Notes: a model not told the origin generated them from the letters alone. Positions 1 to 11,264 are shown, numbered from the stretch's first letter. The stretch is 64,000 bases of DNA from Mytilus edulis (GCF_963676685.1 NC_092348.1:30851386-30915385), one strand, 5' to 3'. A program made the numbers and translations.

Positions 1-169
1 TAGCGTAAATCAGTCTACTCCATTGTACAAACTATTTAAGATAAAAGTACGTGATCATTTTAAACAAGCTGGTTTCTCTGACTGTTAATGACGTCTTTAC
101 ACTATAACCACTGGATGTTGGACGTGTACTGATTGATATTTTAGTCTTAGAAACATGACTTTTTGTTAG

Positions 170-510
170 TTGTTATAGATTTTGAACTACAATGTAGCTG
201 TCAGTAACTGCGAGTAGTCTCAGATCTGTATATTGTGCCATTTTTGTTGTGATGAATAAATAAATACCCTCCCACGTCCGGTCTGTGTTTTGTTAGATAT
301 TTTTTTCTGTTTAGTATCGATCTAACGAGTTAAGCCTAATTTGATAGTTTGTTCTTATGTTGAACTGTTGCACCACTGTCCCAGGTTATGTAGGGTTGGA
401 GCTTTTACACACGTTTTACCCCGCCATATCCTTTATATGTCTGTCCCAAGTCAGGAGCGTGGAGTTCAATGGTTGTCGTTGGTTCATGTCTGTTATACAA
501 AATGTACTTG
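170..510 (+). repeat. Dispersed mussel repeat, family A tail, copy 1
   Basis: The stretch with 'caccactgtcccaggtta' and 'gtcccaagtcaggagcg' matches in sense the copy at 2481-2740 and in antisense the long copy at 33600-33990. The inner part with 'gctgtcagtaactgcgagta' also recurs at both. I recall similar sequence from mussel genomes, but the class is unknown to me. The edges are approximate. Confidence 0.7.
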
Positions 511-2375
511 TTTTAGGAAATTGTTTTGTTATATATTAGACCGATACTTTTCTCAATTAGACTGTTTCGTAATTTTCATGTCGGAAACGATTATACGGTA
601 TGGATTTTCTCATTGTTGAAGAATAATTGCTTAAATCCACTTCGTTCGAACTTTGGTACACATCTCACCCAAATGTTTGAATTAAAGAATTTCAAACCAA
701 ACATGGTATGGACTAATATATTTTTTTTCAGTATTATGAGTTGAGTTGTGAACAGCGTTTTGTCTTTTTAGCTGTTTGAATCATGAAATTCAAATCAAAA
801 AGTGGACGTTTGTTGGGAGTGACTGGTGATGATAGGATTGTAACCTAGGTAATTCAGAACAAATTGGGAATGAATTCCATTACATTTTTAATGTTTTTGT
901 TTGGTTTTTGCCTCCGAGAGAAAAATATGTTTTACCTTTCTTATAAATATTTATACCAAAATATAAATAAATTTAAAATATTATTTAACAGTGATGATCG
1001 CTAAATTGTCATCCACAAGTGGCAATTGTTTGCAAAATTGTGATATCAGTAACAATTATAATATATTAACATATTTTTTGTCATTTGTTACCTTAATCAT
1101 AAAATTGAGAATGGAAATGGGGACTGTGTCAAAGAGACAACAACATGCATGTTTTATGTTTTTTTCGTATTTTATCATTTGTTTATCAACTTTCCCTACT
1201 ATATATATGTTATTGTGAAAACTTGAAGCATGAAGTGATAAAAATAATTCTTTTGTTAAAAACTCGGTTTTTGAACTAGTCTAAAATTGTTCTCACAAAT
1301 TATATTTGGAAAGAAATCTGTTTCTTGTTTGTCTTAGTATGAAACCGCGGAATAAATCATGTCGGTGAGGAATTAATCTTGAATGAATATGAAACTGTCT
1401 TTTGTAATTCATCAACAAATGAAAAATATCTTTGACAGAATTGGGTAACATTTTTATTTTAATAGAAATGAATGTGTCTACTGTTTGTTTTATGTTAGCA
1501 TATAATATTTTTTTTAATTCAAATCTGTACTGCCATAACACTACATATTTATATTATGTGACATAACATAACAAAATATATATAAAAAAAAAACAATAAC
1601 TACAAGATCATTAATATAAATAATAATAAATTGATTATAAAAGTAAATATTTCAAGAGCTCCCTGTCCTCATTTCTATAGAATCCTAGCTTATTTACCTG
1701 AATATTGGATCTTGGCTTGAGTATATAATTAAATTTAAATTTGTAATGTGCATACATTCTCTTTCATAAAAAATCAAAATAAACTTTTCTGTTATTGTTA
1801 TTATTACAATACAAAACGAAATGAATTTCATCTTAATTAAAAGTAGAAAACTGTGTCATATGTGACAAATAACTAATCATTAAAAGCAAATTTTCCATTT
1901 GGTATCATACATAATTTTTATATGTATCTAAAGAATGAATATATATAACAAGTCAAAAAGGGTACAACATCACCATTAAATAACTATAAAATGAACAAAT
2001 ATTTAAATTTAGATATTTCGGATAACAGATATCCTTCTCCGGTAATAGCACGATGTCAAATGAATCATGTCAATATATATTCAAATTGAGACACTATCAA
2101 AACCTTGAATGTTTATACACCACAGACGCTGGTACAATTTTAAAATTTCCAAACACGGCGCACAGATTACAAAGATATGCCAAATAAAAATAGTTATTTG
2201 CGATGTGCACTGGCACAACTCTAAATTTCCAAAGGTTGTGACAGTTGAGATGTTATATCTGCATGGGGGGCAGTCCTCAACAACAACAAAAATCAAAAAT
2301 GCCCTAACCGACCAAAGTTGGTATAATATTTCAAATTTGACAACGGTATGGCAATTGCAACAGAAACTACATATT
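511..2375. other. AT-rich non-coding stretch
   Basis: I see no convincing exon, RNA gene or inverted repeat here. Open frames are short, rich in Phe, Ile and Lys, and lack matching splice sites. One short dispersed repeat fragment (family G) lies at 1101-1146. Confidence 0.5.
1101..1146 (+). repeat. Dispersed repeat family G, fragment
   Basis: 'gaatggaaatggggactgtg' followed by 'tcaaagagacaacaac' recurs with small changes at 24228-24310 and 39396-39440. This is a motif I associate with mussel dispersed repeats. Confidence 0.65.
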
Positions 2376-2504
2376 TAAGCCTCCCAAAACGAATAGGCTT
2401 AAATATGTAGTATCTAAGTTACTGAAAGCTAGTCCAAATCTAACTTGGAAACCTATATAACTTGTTCATTATATTTACCAAGATTTGGACTAGCTTTCAG
2501 TAAC
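2376..2504. repeat. Two adjacent hairpins
   Basis: A small hairpin (ttaagcct/aggcttaa) is followed by 24-bp perfectly complementary arms at 2418-2441 and 2481-2504, separated by 39 bases. The right arm is also the start of the family A tail copy 2, so the hairpin looks like two repeat ends meeting head to head. Confidence 0.75.
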
Positions 2505-2715
2505 TTCGAGTACTCCTTAGTCGGTACACTGGGTCTTTTTGTTAGTGGTTATGTGCGAACTGGTGAACCAAACCCTTTCCAACTGATATTTGCGTTTTGT
2601 TATAATTGTGTGCTGTAACACCACTGTACAAGGTAAGAGAGAGGTGTAATCGCTTGCAAACATGTGGTATCTCTCCACACCATATAAGTGTCCGTCCCAA
2701 ATCAGAAGCCTGTAA

Positions 2716-2740
<25 letters not shown>
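2481..2740 (+). repeat. Dispersed repeat family A tail, copy 2
   Basis: It shares 'ctttcagtaacttcgagta', 'aacaccactgtac' and 'gtcccaaatcagaagcctgt' in the same order and spacing as copy 1 (170-510). Confidence 0.65.
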
Positions 2741-2747
<7 letters not shown>

Positions 2748-3259
2748 ATCAATGAAATCGGTCTTTAGTAGTATAGATTAACCAGTTATACAATTGAGCG
2801 CAATACATTATATAAATGAGTACACGCATAAGAAGATTTTGACATTTTGCGGTCAACATGTATCATGTTTATTGAATCAATCATTTAAAAAAAGAAAGGC
2901 AGTGATGAAGTTTGTGCATATGAATGTTATTATTGTGTTTGTACAACGTAAAATCAAATATATCTGTCCTTGACCTTAGGACATCATACAGTATCTGTGG
3001 TGGCCGGATGAGGCCATTTTGAGTTTTTGACATTTTGATTTATATTCCATAGAGTGAAAACGCAAAAAAATAAAAAAAAAAAAATAAAGAGGTTAATCAT
3101 TTTGCGTTACCAACTTCGTAAGAAATCTGAATCACCAAGGATGCTGTGATGGCGTTGATTCCAATCAGAATTATTTTTTTGTTATTAACAATCATTATGA
3201 TTCGTTGTACATTTGCGTTATAGCCGTAACAGCTTTTAGAAAGAAGAAAAAATGTTGCC
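2741..3259. other. Non-coding flank left of the LTR element
   Basis: Low-complexity A/T-rich sequence. No exon or repeat structure is visible. Confidence 0.5.
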
Positions 3260-3264
3260 AAAAC
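3260..3264. repeat. Target-site duplication, left copy
   Basis: AAAAC immediately left of the LTR matches AAAAC at 11265-11269. A 5-bp duplication is usual for BEL/Pao integrases. Confidence 0.9.
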
Positions 3265-4046
3265 TGTGCAGTCTTAAGGAAGACAAATCCAATATCGTAA
3301 ATTATGTCTTTATTCATACACAGAACCTCCGGGGAGGGTACAAAACTGAAAAGATACAAAATAAAACAAATTACCATGTTTGCAAAACAATGGCAAAGTG
3401 TTACCTAAAAAGTACAATTATGTCACTAACTGATAGCCATAACTTGTAAACCATAGAAAACTGCATGTGAATGATCCAACAGTTACCTACATGTAGATAA
3501 ACATTTATAAAACCTTACAAACAAAAGATATCTTCATACACACAAACATTTATGATATAAATCTATTCTAATCAATGTGAAGTAAAAAATGTAAAAAACT
3601 GTACGTTCATTAAATGACACAAATGGCGTTCCATAGAAATAGTTTCTTCAAACAAACTGAGTAATGCAGATTTAAAATCGAAAATTTAATGGGCAAAGTT
3701 AGACCAGATAGTTTAATTATCTTAACTTATACATGAATACTCAAAATAAGCAGTTAACGGGAGTTACAAGGATGTAAACAAATACCGGTCAAAATGCACA
3801 CAATTCACCACTTCACACAAAAAATACAAAAATTACAGAAAGATCACTTATCCGGTGATCAGCAAAGTTCATAATACAAGTAATAAAAACTTACTCTGTG
3901 GTATCAGCACCATTATAAAGGAAATAAAATGAATTTTCTGTAGTGAAACTTTTGAAACACATTTGGCGGAAATAAAAAATCAATACATATCGACTAATAA
4001 AAAACCAAACAGTGCGGATACGCACAACAATCCGGGAGTCAGCACA
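3265..4046 (-). repeat. 3' LTR of the BEL/Pao element
   Basis: 782 bp, identical by eye to 10483-11264. The minus-strand sequence begins TGTGCTGACTCCCGG and ends GACTGCACA. A minus-strand AATAAA lies near its 3' end. Confidence 0.96.
3309..3314 (-). terminator. Polyadenylation signal in the 3' LTR
   Basis: 'tttatt' on the plus strand reads AATAAA on the minus strand, about 45 bases before the LTR end. This is a plausible poly(A) signal for the retrotransposon transcript. Confidence 0.6.
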
Positions 4047-4055
4047 CTCCCCTCC
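4047..4055 (-). other. Polypurine tract
   Basis: The minus strand reads GGAGGGGAG directly abutting the 3' LTR. This is the expected place and composition for plus-strand DNA priming. Confidence 0.85.
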
Positions 4056-4195
4056 TGATTTCATAAGAAATCACTACATACATAATCAAGTTCAATTCAT
4101 ATATACACAATAAATGAAAACTTCTTAAGTTCACACAGTATTATCTGTTGATAAACCCATGTACATTATCAATAATGTTATCAAGATTACAGTGT

Positions 4196-4582
4196 TTATT
4201 CAGGCTCAACAAGCAAAACGATTTGAGATATTGGTCTCACATAAGTCACTGGTTGACCATCACGAATGATTCTAAGTTCAACTTTACGAATTTTTCCATC
4301 CTCACTGGGGAAAACTCTTTCAACGATACCAGTTGGCCAGTAATTTCTTGCACAATTATTGTCTTTCATGAGTACTACTGTTCCAACTTTAACATTTTGT
4401 TCTTCCGTTTGCCATTTAGGTCGTACTTGCAATGAATGTAAATATTCCTGTCGCCACTTTGCCCAGAATTGTTGAGCGAGAAATTGCACATACTTCCAAT
4501 GATGTCTTATAGAGTCTTTTTTCTCAAAATCGGGAAATGGACAAGTGTCGTCTGCTGTTTTTTGAGTGAGCAGAAGAGACGG
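4196..4582 (-). pseudogene. BEL/Pao Pol C-terminus (DUF5641-like), out of frame
   Basis: This is the C-terminal end of the polyprotein, in a different frame from the integrase. It continues from about position 4582 with a 'PSLLLTQKT' reading, passes a 'QQFWAKW' motif and 'VLMKDNNCARNYWPTGIVER', and ends with TAA at 4196-4198. The WP-G-V pattern is typical of the DUF5641 domain downstream of Pao integrases. The shift relative to the upstream frame is best explained by a one-base loss in the 4580-4590 region, because the two readings join smoothly there. The upstream frame runs on as unrelated sequence to a stop at 4507. Confidence 0.85.
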
Positions 4583-7212
4583 AGTGATGACTCAGAGTCA
4601 TACGATACACATGTCAATGGTCGGTTGTTGACAATTGCAGTAACTTCTGCTAAAAAGGTGGTCAACATCTCATGAGTCAAGTCTTTCAAACGGTTTTCTA
4701 ACAGCAATGAGTCCAATATTCTCCTAGACACTCCGATAAGTCGTTCCCATGCTCCACCGAAATGAGAGGCATGGGGCGGGTTAAACTGCCATGTAATTCG
4801 ATTGTCGTTTAAAAAGTTCTGAACATTACGGTCTTCAACAAATTGAGCAATCATCGAAAGATCCTGAGTTGCCCCCACAAAGTTTGTACCTCTATCGGAT
4901 CTCACTTGTCGAACTGGTCCTCTAAGTGCGATGAATCGACGCCAAGCATTTATGAACGAAGAGCTGCTCAGTTCCTCAATAACTTCCAGATGAATAGCTC
5001 TAGTAACCAGACAAGCAAATAACAGAGCCCAACGTTTTGATTGGGATACACCACCTCGTGTACGACGAAACGTAACTGGCCATGGGCCAAATGCATCAAC
5101 CCCTACATACGAAAAGGGGGGACTTGGAGTTAACCTGTCTTTCGGCAAATCAGCCATCTGCTGAGTACAAAGTTTTCCTCGTAATTTCTTACACTGCACA
5201 CACTTCTGTATGACTGAATTTATAAGACGTTTAACACCAACAATCCAATAGCCTGCATTTCTAATCGCTGCTTCTGTAAACGATCTACCTTGATGCGCAA
5301 CCCTTACATGATAGTGGCATATGAGTAGAATTGCAATATGATGTCCTTTTGGAATAATAATAGGTTGTTTAAATAAGTCATTTAGCTCGCTATGTTTGAT
5401 ACGTCCTCCTACTCTAAGAAGTCCATTTGAATCGAGAAACGGGTTTAAGGGTAGAAGTGAACTATTTCTTGGGAGACGTTTGTTGCATCCCATCAAAGAA
5501 TCTATATCCTCTTGAAATCCTTCTTTTTGAACTTCCTTGACAATGAAACGTTCGGTTTCCAGTAGTTGTTCTACAACATTCATGGTATTAGACTTTAATG
5601 TCTTTACTGATTTGTAATGTTTAATTTTGCTCCTAAGACAATTGATCGCTGACACGAGTTTTCTCCACTCAGAGTATCTGTCAAATCGTGAAGAGACTGA
5701 TTCTAATGGCTTACTTTCTACAGACGTAGTTTTGAGAGTTTTTATTTCAGGTCTGACCTCTCGATCCAATTCAGGATCAACTAAATTATGATCTGTTTTC
5801 GAAGTAAGGTCAATTTCTTGTAGAAGAAATGATGGTCCGCGAAACCATGTAGTATTCCGAAGAGTTGCTGCCTGTACGCTTCTTGTTGCGATATCAGCTG
5901 GATTCATTTCACTAGACACATAACGCCACTGTCCTGGGTCGCTTGAAGCACGGATTCTACTTATCCTATTACAGACATAGACGTAAAACCGACGACTTTT
6001 GTTGTTGATATAGCCAAGGACAACTTGACTATCCGTATAAAAATACATGTTTTCAGTTTCTATTTTCAGGTGTTCTTTGATGATGTCAGTCATTTCTACT
6101 GCAAGTACAGCGCCGCACAATTCTAAACGGGGTATAGTGTGCCCTGTGGATGGTGCAACCTTTGCTTTGCCCATTACAAAACTTATCTCAGTAGAATTCC
6201 CATCACTAAGTTTTAGGTACGCTACTGCACCAATTGCTTCTTTCGAGGCATCAGAAAAAATATGTATCTCACGCAAAGTTGCTGTGGCAAATGACACTGT
6301 GGTATACATACGAGGTATTCGCAAAGTTTCAAGACCTTTGAGTGAAGTTACCCATGCTTCCCACTGTTCCAGATACGAATCTGACAGAATGTCGTCCCAG
6401 TTAACTACACTAGATCCTATCATCTCTCGTAGTAACAACTTTCCACGAATTATCACAGGGGCTGCAAAGCCAACCGGGTCGTAAATGCTATTAATAGTGG
6501 ACAGTGCTCCACGTCGAGTAAATGGTTTCACATCTGGGGATATTTGAAATGTTATCTCGTCAGTTCCTATATCCCATGACACACCTAAGCTGCGCTGAGT
6601 CGGAAGTTCATCTGAACTTAAATCTAAATCCTTCAAACCTTTCGCTAGGTCGCCTGAGTCAAATTGTTCGAGAAGTTCTGTGCTATTTGACGTGATTTTG
6701 TGGAGACGCATCTTTCCACGATCCCATAAAGCTGACTGAGTTCGCTTGATAAGACTAACAGCTTCACTAATATTTTGACATGATATCAGTCCATCATCTA
6801 CATAGAAATGATCGTTTACAAAATCTCTTACATCCTGATCTTCATTTTCGACAGTTTTACGGAAGCCGTAGGTTGCTATGGCAGGAGATGGGCGGTTCCC
6901 AAATACATGCACATTCATTCTAAAATCAGTAAGTGGTTTTGACAAATCATTCTGTTTATGCCACAAGAATCGTAAAAAGTCTCTATGGTCTTCACGGACT
7001 TTAAAATTGTAAAACATCTGTTCGACATCACATGTAATTGCAATCGTTTCCTTCCTGAAGTTGAGTAAAATTCCCAATAATTTATTGGTAAGATCAGGAC
7101 CTTTCAATAACACATCATTGAGCGACTGGTTCTCAAATTTCGCACTACTATCAAATACAAGGCGGATGCTATCAGGCTTACGTGGGTGATATATCCCAAA
7201 TATTGGTAAATA
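4583..7212 (-). pseudogene. pol: BEL/Pao reverse transcriptase-RNase H-integrase
   Basis: This is the same reading frame as gag-pro, directly after a TAG at 7213-7215. Residue numbers count from a GTG at 7113. The reverse transcriptase has YVDDG at about 104-108. RNase H shows 'FSDASKEA' (about 286), an E in 'RLEL' (about 331), 'TDSQVVLGYI' (about 360) and 'NPADIATR' (about 404). A zinc-binding H-H-C-C domain ends in 'CVQC' near 640. Integrase has D673 in 'GVDAFGPW', D739 in 'RSDRGTNF' and E789 in 'GGAWERL'. The stretch between the TAG and the GTG also reads as reverse transcriptase (YLPIFGIYHPRKPD), so the TAG falls inside the domain, where relatives usually have Trp. A nonsense change is the simplest reading. 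The frame breaks again near 4583. Confidence 0.92.
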
Positions 7213-10200
7213 CTAGTGTTCTTTTCCACTTTTAAGAGTAGGTGCCTCCTCAGCATGATTGTTATCTATCATCCTTTGCATGAAGTCGGTCACGTGCTTT
7301 GCTTTTCTTTCATCTTTTGAGAGAGAATAGTCAAATGATTTGGCTCGTTTGAGTGCAAGACCATGATTGCTCTGTAAAGGTTGTCTGTTAACCTTAAAGG
7401 GCAGCGGAACTGTCCATTGACCGTTTTTATCTTGTTCAAAATTAGCATCCATAATGTCAAGAAAATCCTTGTCCTCAACTGCTAAGCCAATGTTTTCATC
7501 ATACGGCGTCTTCGTAAATATGACATCTGATTTCAATTTCAACTCATACTCACAAGGCTTAAAGAATGTAGCTCTTCCATCTTCTAATACGTGTGTCTTG
7601 TGGACATGGACGATGTCAGGGTAATGCACTTTACCAAGGCATGTTTCTCCAAGTATCACCCATCCTAGTGGGAGTTTTTGCGCATACGGAAGTCCATCTT
7701 TCCCAATGCGATGATCTAACACATAATGCGAAGATATTAAATCTCTGCCGATCAAAAGTTCTATGCTAACGTCGGACTGAATTGGCTGTATAAACTGAGC
7801 AATATCTTTCAAATGATCAAATTTTCTAGCTAACTCTTGTGACGGTATTTCGTGCCTGTTGTTCGGTATCTCTTGACATTCTATGATTTCAGGGAGTAAC
7901 AATTGATTTTCATGGTTGAAACTCTCAACGATATAGTTCTTAGCTCGACGACCTGAGGCAGTAAATTGACCAGAGCAAGTCGATAACACATATTCTGAGT
8001 TTTTACCGTTTTCTTCAAACTCATCGAAGAATTTCGCAGTGGCAAGTGACCTATTACTTTGATCGTCTATTAAACAGTAAACCTGTCGTACATTGGTCGG
8101 GTTGTCTTTTGGGAAGACATTAACAAGTATGATTTTAGCACAAGATTTACTTGTTCCAATGTTCGTTCCGCATACCTGAGTACATCTATTTTCCACAGTT
8201 TCCTCCCCTCCGTGGGACTTACCGGTATCTGAAGAATCATGAGACTTTGACACGTCAATGTGTAATGCTGATGGGTGTCGATTGCTTTTGCATATGATAC
8301 ATTTTACGGTTTCTGTACAATTTTTGCTCAAATGCTTTTTTGGTCCACAACACCGGTAGCAAAGTCCATTTTTCTTTAGAAAGTCTTTTCTCTCAGAAAT
8401 TGGTTTCAAACGGAATCCACGACACATGTTTAGGGTATGGCTTGTTCCATGAATTGGACAAGATAATGAATCAACTAGGTGACTCTCCGGATTTTGATGA
8501 GATGAAGAGTTAATTTTTGGACCATTATGAAGGTCCTCCGATTGCGTTATCCTGGTAGACACGTGAACTGGAGAGTCACCAGTTTTACGGGGCCTCTGCT
8601 GACTGTTCGGTTCTGCAGAAGACTCATATTTAAAACTAGGATCATTCCTAAGTTTTGCCATGTTGGCGATGAAGTTGGCAAAAACACTGAATGGAGGATA
8701 TATGACATCATTCCTCGTTTTATATCTGCTAGCTTCCTGAGTCCATTTTTCTTGTAAGTTATAAGGAAGTTTTAACACAATTTGATTGACTCCTGACGAT
8801 GAGTTGAAGTGTGAAAATACTGAATGATAACGTACACTATCCATGATAGAACTTATCTCCTCTACAATATCTGACAGGTCGAATAGTGGTCGGTAGTCCT
8901 TAGTTGTTATTTTAGTAAATGATGCAATTTTACGTTTGATGGTATCTTCCACCATTTCTGGTCGACCAAATCGATCCTCAAGTCTTTCCCATATACGATC
9001 GCGACATTTCTCTGGATTGTCAGCATTAGCAGAGCGAATTCTAAGAGCTTGTTTGGACGATGTCGGTCCAAGCCATTTCACTAAGAGGTCCACTTCCTCT
9101 GCTGCTGTAAGCCTCAACTCATGGGCTATGTTTTCGAACATTGATTTCCATGCAATGTACATATCAGGTTGATCGTCATACTTTGTCAGACGTGAAAACA
9201 CGAGTTCCTTTCTAACCATAAATCGTGAAAATTCATCACACATGTTTACTTCTTTTGTAGACGGAATGAAGACAGGTGCTTCTGCATTCAAAGTCTTGTC
9301 GTGATTTGTTTTTTGCACAGTGTCGATAATTTTACCATAATGCACATTTTGAACGTTCTTCTTAGTTAGCTCTGGTCCGGTTTTCATCATTTGACCTGAC
9401 TTGACAACATTGACAGTTTGAACAGGTTTGATATCTTGAACAATTTTGTTGACTTTGTTGTTGTTACAATCATCGTGAGTTGCATGCACGTCAGCAACTG
9501 TTTGAATAATTGTCACGTCATTGAGTTTGCTGTCAGTATCAAGTATTTTATCTTTTCTACTTAAACGTTCATAAGAATCTTGAATTACAAATTGTTCAGT
9601 TCTATCCAACACAAAATCATCATTGACATCAGAATTCTCTGTTGAACTGTCCTCGCCACTACCTTGCAATGCCTCCTGAATAGTTCGAACCTTTGACTCT
9701 GCTTCATCAACCTCACGTTCCCTTACAAGCTTTTCCAAGTTTGCATCGAGAGCAGCTTTTTGACGTGTTAGCTCTTGCTCTTGTTCAGTATATTTTAACC
9801 GCACCTTTGCAGCTTCTAACTTTACTTGTTCCTTTACAAGCATTTCCGATGCATGTGAAGTGAAAGATTCTAGTGAACTTCGCCTTGTTTTAGTACTATG
9901 ATAATCTAAATCAGACTTCTTCGAAACACGATGAGACTTGACACTACTTTTTCTTTCTTTTTTGACTGTTGGACTAGATTTCACACTGGCTTGCTTCGCT
10001 AACTTCATAGCTGATGCTAATTGAGGATTCGACTTAACACTATTTTTCTTTTCTTTTTTGCTAACATTTGGATTATGTAAATGTTCGTCAATAATAGCAA
10101 TGAAATTGTCCACTTTACTTTTCAATGATTGCACTATAAGACGGTGACCAGACTCTTCCTGATTGCTCTCTTTAGTGCGTGTACCTTGAAGAAACAATAT

Positions 10201-10446
10201 GAAGCGAGTAGATTCCTGTGTGAAGGCGTAAAATCTGTCTATAACATCCTGACGAATTTGCCTCACTTGTTGTTGATCAGGCAAGTGGTTAACATCTATG
10301 CTGAATATATATGAATCGATGTCCCGCTTAAGTTTCCGTAGTTTGTCTAAATAATTTTCTGTCTGTAATGTGTATTGTTCTTGGCCTTTTGGGTTCAATT
10401 TCCTTTCTCGTTGAAAAGCCATTAAAGATCCTGGATCTGAACTCAT
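7213..10446 (-). CDS. gag-pro: BEL/Pao Gag-protease polyprotein
   Basis: 1,077 codons from ATG 36 bp after the 5' LTR to TAG. Residues 110-180 are Lys/Ser-rich and 200-260 read as a charged coiled coil. Residues about 405-600 are a Gag core of the DUF1759 type (WKSMFENIAHELRL, IWERLEDRFGRP). Cys/His clusters at about 663-730 include a CCHC-like knuckle 'CYRCCGPKKHLSKNC'. Residues about 765-910 resemble the DUF1758 aspartic protease, with 'CLIDDQSN' at the usual D-S/T-G place and 'LIGRDLI' near 900. The last ~75 residues are already reverse transcriptase ('FMQRMIDNNHAEEA'), so the stop cuts into that domain. The product would assemble particles and process Gag but would lack polymerase unless the stop were read through. 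Confidence 0.93.
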   Translation of the reverse strand: MSSDPGSLMAFQRERKLNPKGQEQYTLQTENYLDKLRKLKRDIDSYIFSIDVNHLPDQQQVRQIRQDVIDRFYAFTQESTRFILFLQGTRTKESNQEESGHRLIVQSLKSKVDNFIAIIDEHLHNPNVSKKEKKNSVKSNPQLASAMKLAKQASVKSSPTVKKERKSSVKSHRVSKKSDLDYHSTKTRRSSLESFTSHASEMLVKEQVKLEAAKVRLKYTEQEQELTRQKAALDANLEKLVREREVDEAESKVRTIQEALQGSGEDSSTENSDVNDDFVLDRTEQFVIQDSYERLSRKDKILDTDSKLNDVTIIQTVADVHATHDDCNNNKVNKIVQDIKPVQTVNVVKSGQMMKTGPELTKKNVQNVHYGKIIDTVQKTNHDKTLNAEAPVFIPSTKEVNMCDEFSRFMVRKELVFSRLTKYDDQPDMYIAWKSMFENIAHELRLTAAEEVDLLVKWLGPTSSKQALRIRSANADNPEKCRDRIWERLEDRFGRPEMVEDTIKRKIASFTKITTKDYRPLFDLSDIVEEISSIMDSVRYHSVFSHFNSSSGVNQIVLKLPYNLQEKWTQEASRYKTRNDVIYPPFSVFANFIANMAKLRNDPSFKYESSAEPNSQQRPRKTGDSPVHVSTRITQSEDLHNGPKINSSSHQNPESHLVDSLSCPIHGTSHTLNMCRGFRLKPISERKDFLKKNGLCYRCCGPKKHLSKNCTETVKCIICKSNRHPSALHIDVSKSHDSSDTGKSHGGEETVENRCTQVCGTNIGTSKSCAKIILVNVFPKDNPTNVRQVYCLIDDQSNRSLATAKFFDEFEENGKNSEYVLSTCSGQFTASGRRAKNYIVESFNHENQLLLPEIIECQEIPNNRHEIPSQELARKFDHLKDIAQFIQPIQSDVSIELLIGRDLISSHYVLDHRIGKDGLPYAQKLPLGWVILGETCLGKVHYPDIVHVHKTHVLEDGRATFFKPCEYELKLKSDVIFTKTPYDENIGLAVEDKDFLDIMDANFEQDKNGQWTVPLPFKVNRQPLQSNHGLALKRAKSFDYSLSKDERKAKHVTDFMQRMIDNNHAEEAPTLKSGKEH

Positions 10447-10482
10447 GACTGGTTGTCTAGCTGATTGTCGCAGATTTTGTAC
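10447..10482 (-). other. Leader between 5' LTR and gag
   Basis: Only 36 bases. A primer-binding site is expected at the LTR edge, but the sequence (GTACAAAATCTGCGACAATC on the minus strand) does not start with TGG, so I could not assign a priming tRNA. Confidence 0.5.
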
Positions 10483-11264
10483 TGTGCAGTCTTAAGGAAG
10501 ACAAATCCAATATCGTAAATTATGTCTTTATTCATACACAGAACCTCCGGGGAGGGTACAAAACTGAAAAGATACAAAATAAAACAAATTACCATGTTTG
10601 CAAAACAATGGCAAAGTGTTACCTAAAAAGTACAATTATGTCACTAACTGATAGCCATAACTTGTAAACCATAGAAAACTGCATGTGAATGATCCAACAG
10701 TTACCTACATGTAGATAAACATTTATAAAACCTTACAAACAAAAGATATCTTCATACACACAAACATTTATGATATAAATCTATTCTAATCAATGTGAAG
10801 TAAAAAATGTAAAAAACTGTACGTTCATTAAATGACACAAATGGCGTTCCATAGAAATAGTTTCTTCAAACAAACTGAGTAATGCAGATTTAAAATCGAA
10901 AATTTAATGGGCAAAGTTAGACCAGATAGTTTAATTATCTTAACTTATACATGAATACTCAAAATAAGCAGTTAACGGGAGTTACAAGGATGTAAACAAA
11001 TACCGGTCAAAATGCACACAATTCACCACTTCACACAAAAAATACAAAAATTACAGAAAGATCACTTATCCGGTGATCAGCAAAGTTCATAATACAAGTA
11101 ATAAAAACTTACTCTGTGGTATCAGCACCATTATAAAGGAAATAAAATGAATTTTCTGTAGTGAAACTTTTGAAACACATTTGGCGGAAATAAAAAATCA
11201 ATACATATCGACTAATAAAAAACCAAACAGTGCGGATACGCACAACAATCCGGGAGTCAGCACA
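10483..11264 (-). repeat. 5' LTR of the BEL/Pao element
   Basis: 782 bp, the direct repeat of 3265-4046. It would carry the element's promoter; no TATA box could be assigned with confidence. It lies 36 bp upstream of the gag start codon. Confidence 0.96.

Larger units (their letters stand above)
3265..11264 (-). mobile_element. Full-length BEL/Pao LTR retrotransposon
   Basis: An 8,000-bp element in minus orientation. Its two 782-bp LTRs start TGTGC and end GCACA, and they show no difference when read against each other. It is flanked by a 5-bp duplication AAAAC (3260-3264 and 11265-11269). A polypurine tract sits just inside the 3' LTR. Reading 5' to 3' on the minus strand, the internal region encodes Gag (DUF1759-like core), zinc knuckles, an aspartic protease, reverse transcriptase (YVDDG), RNase H, an H2C2 zinc-binding domain, a DDE integrase and a C-terminal DUF5641-like domain, the order known for BEL/Pao. 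There is no env-like frame. Identical LTRs imply recent insertion, yet the reading frame has one nonsense codon and one frameshift, so this copy could not make intact Pol itself. Confidence 0.96.

Noticed and set aside
6047-6484. 145-codon plus-strand open frame inside the retrotransposon
   Set aside because: It is antisense to well-recognised reverse transcriptase/RNase H sequence; the minus-strand frame has the motifs.
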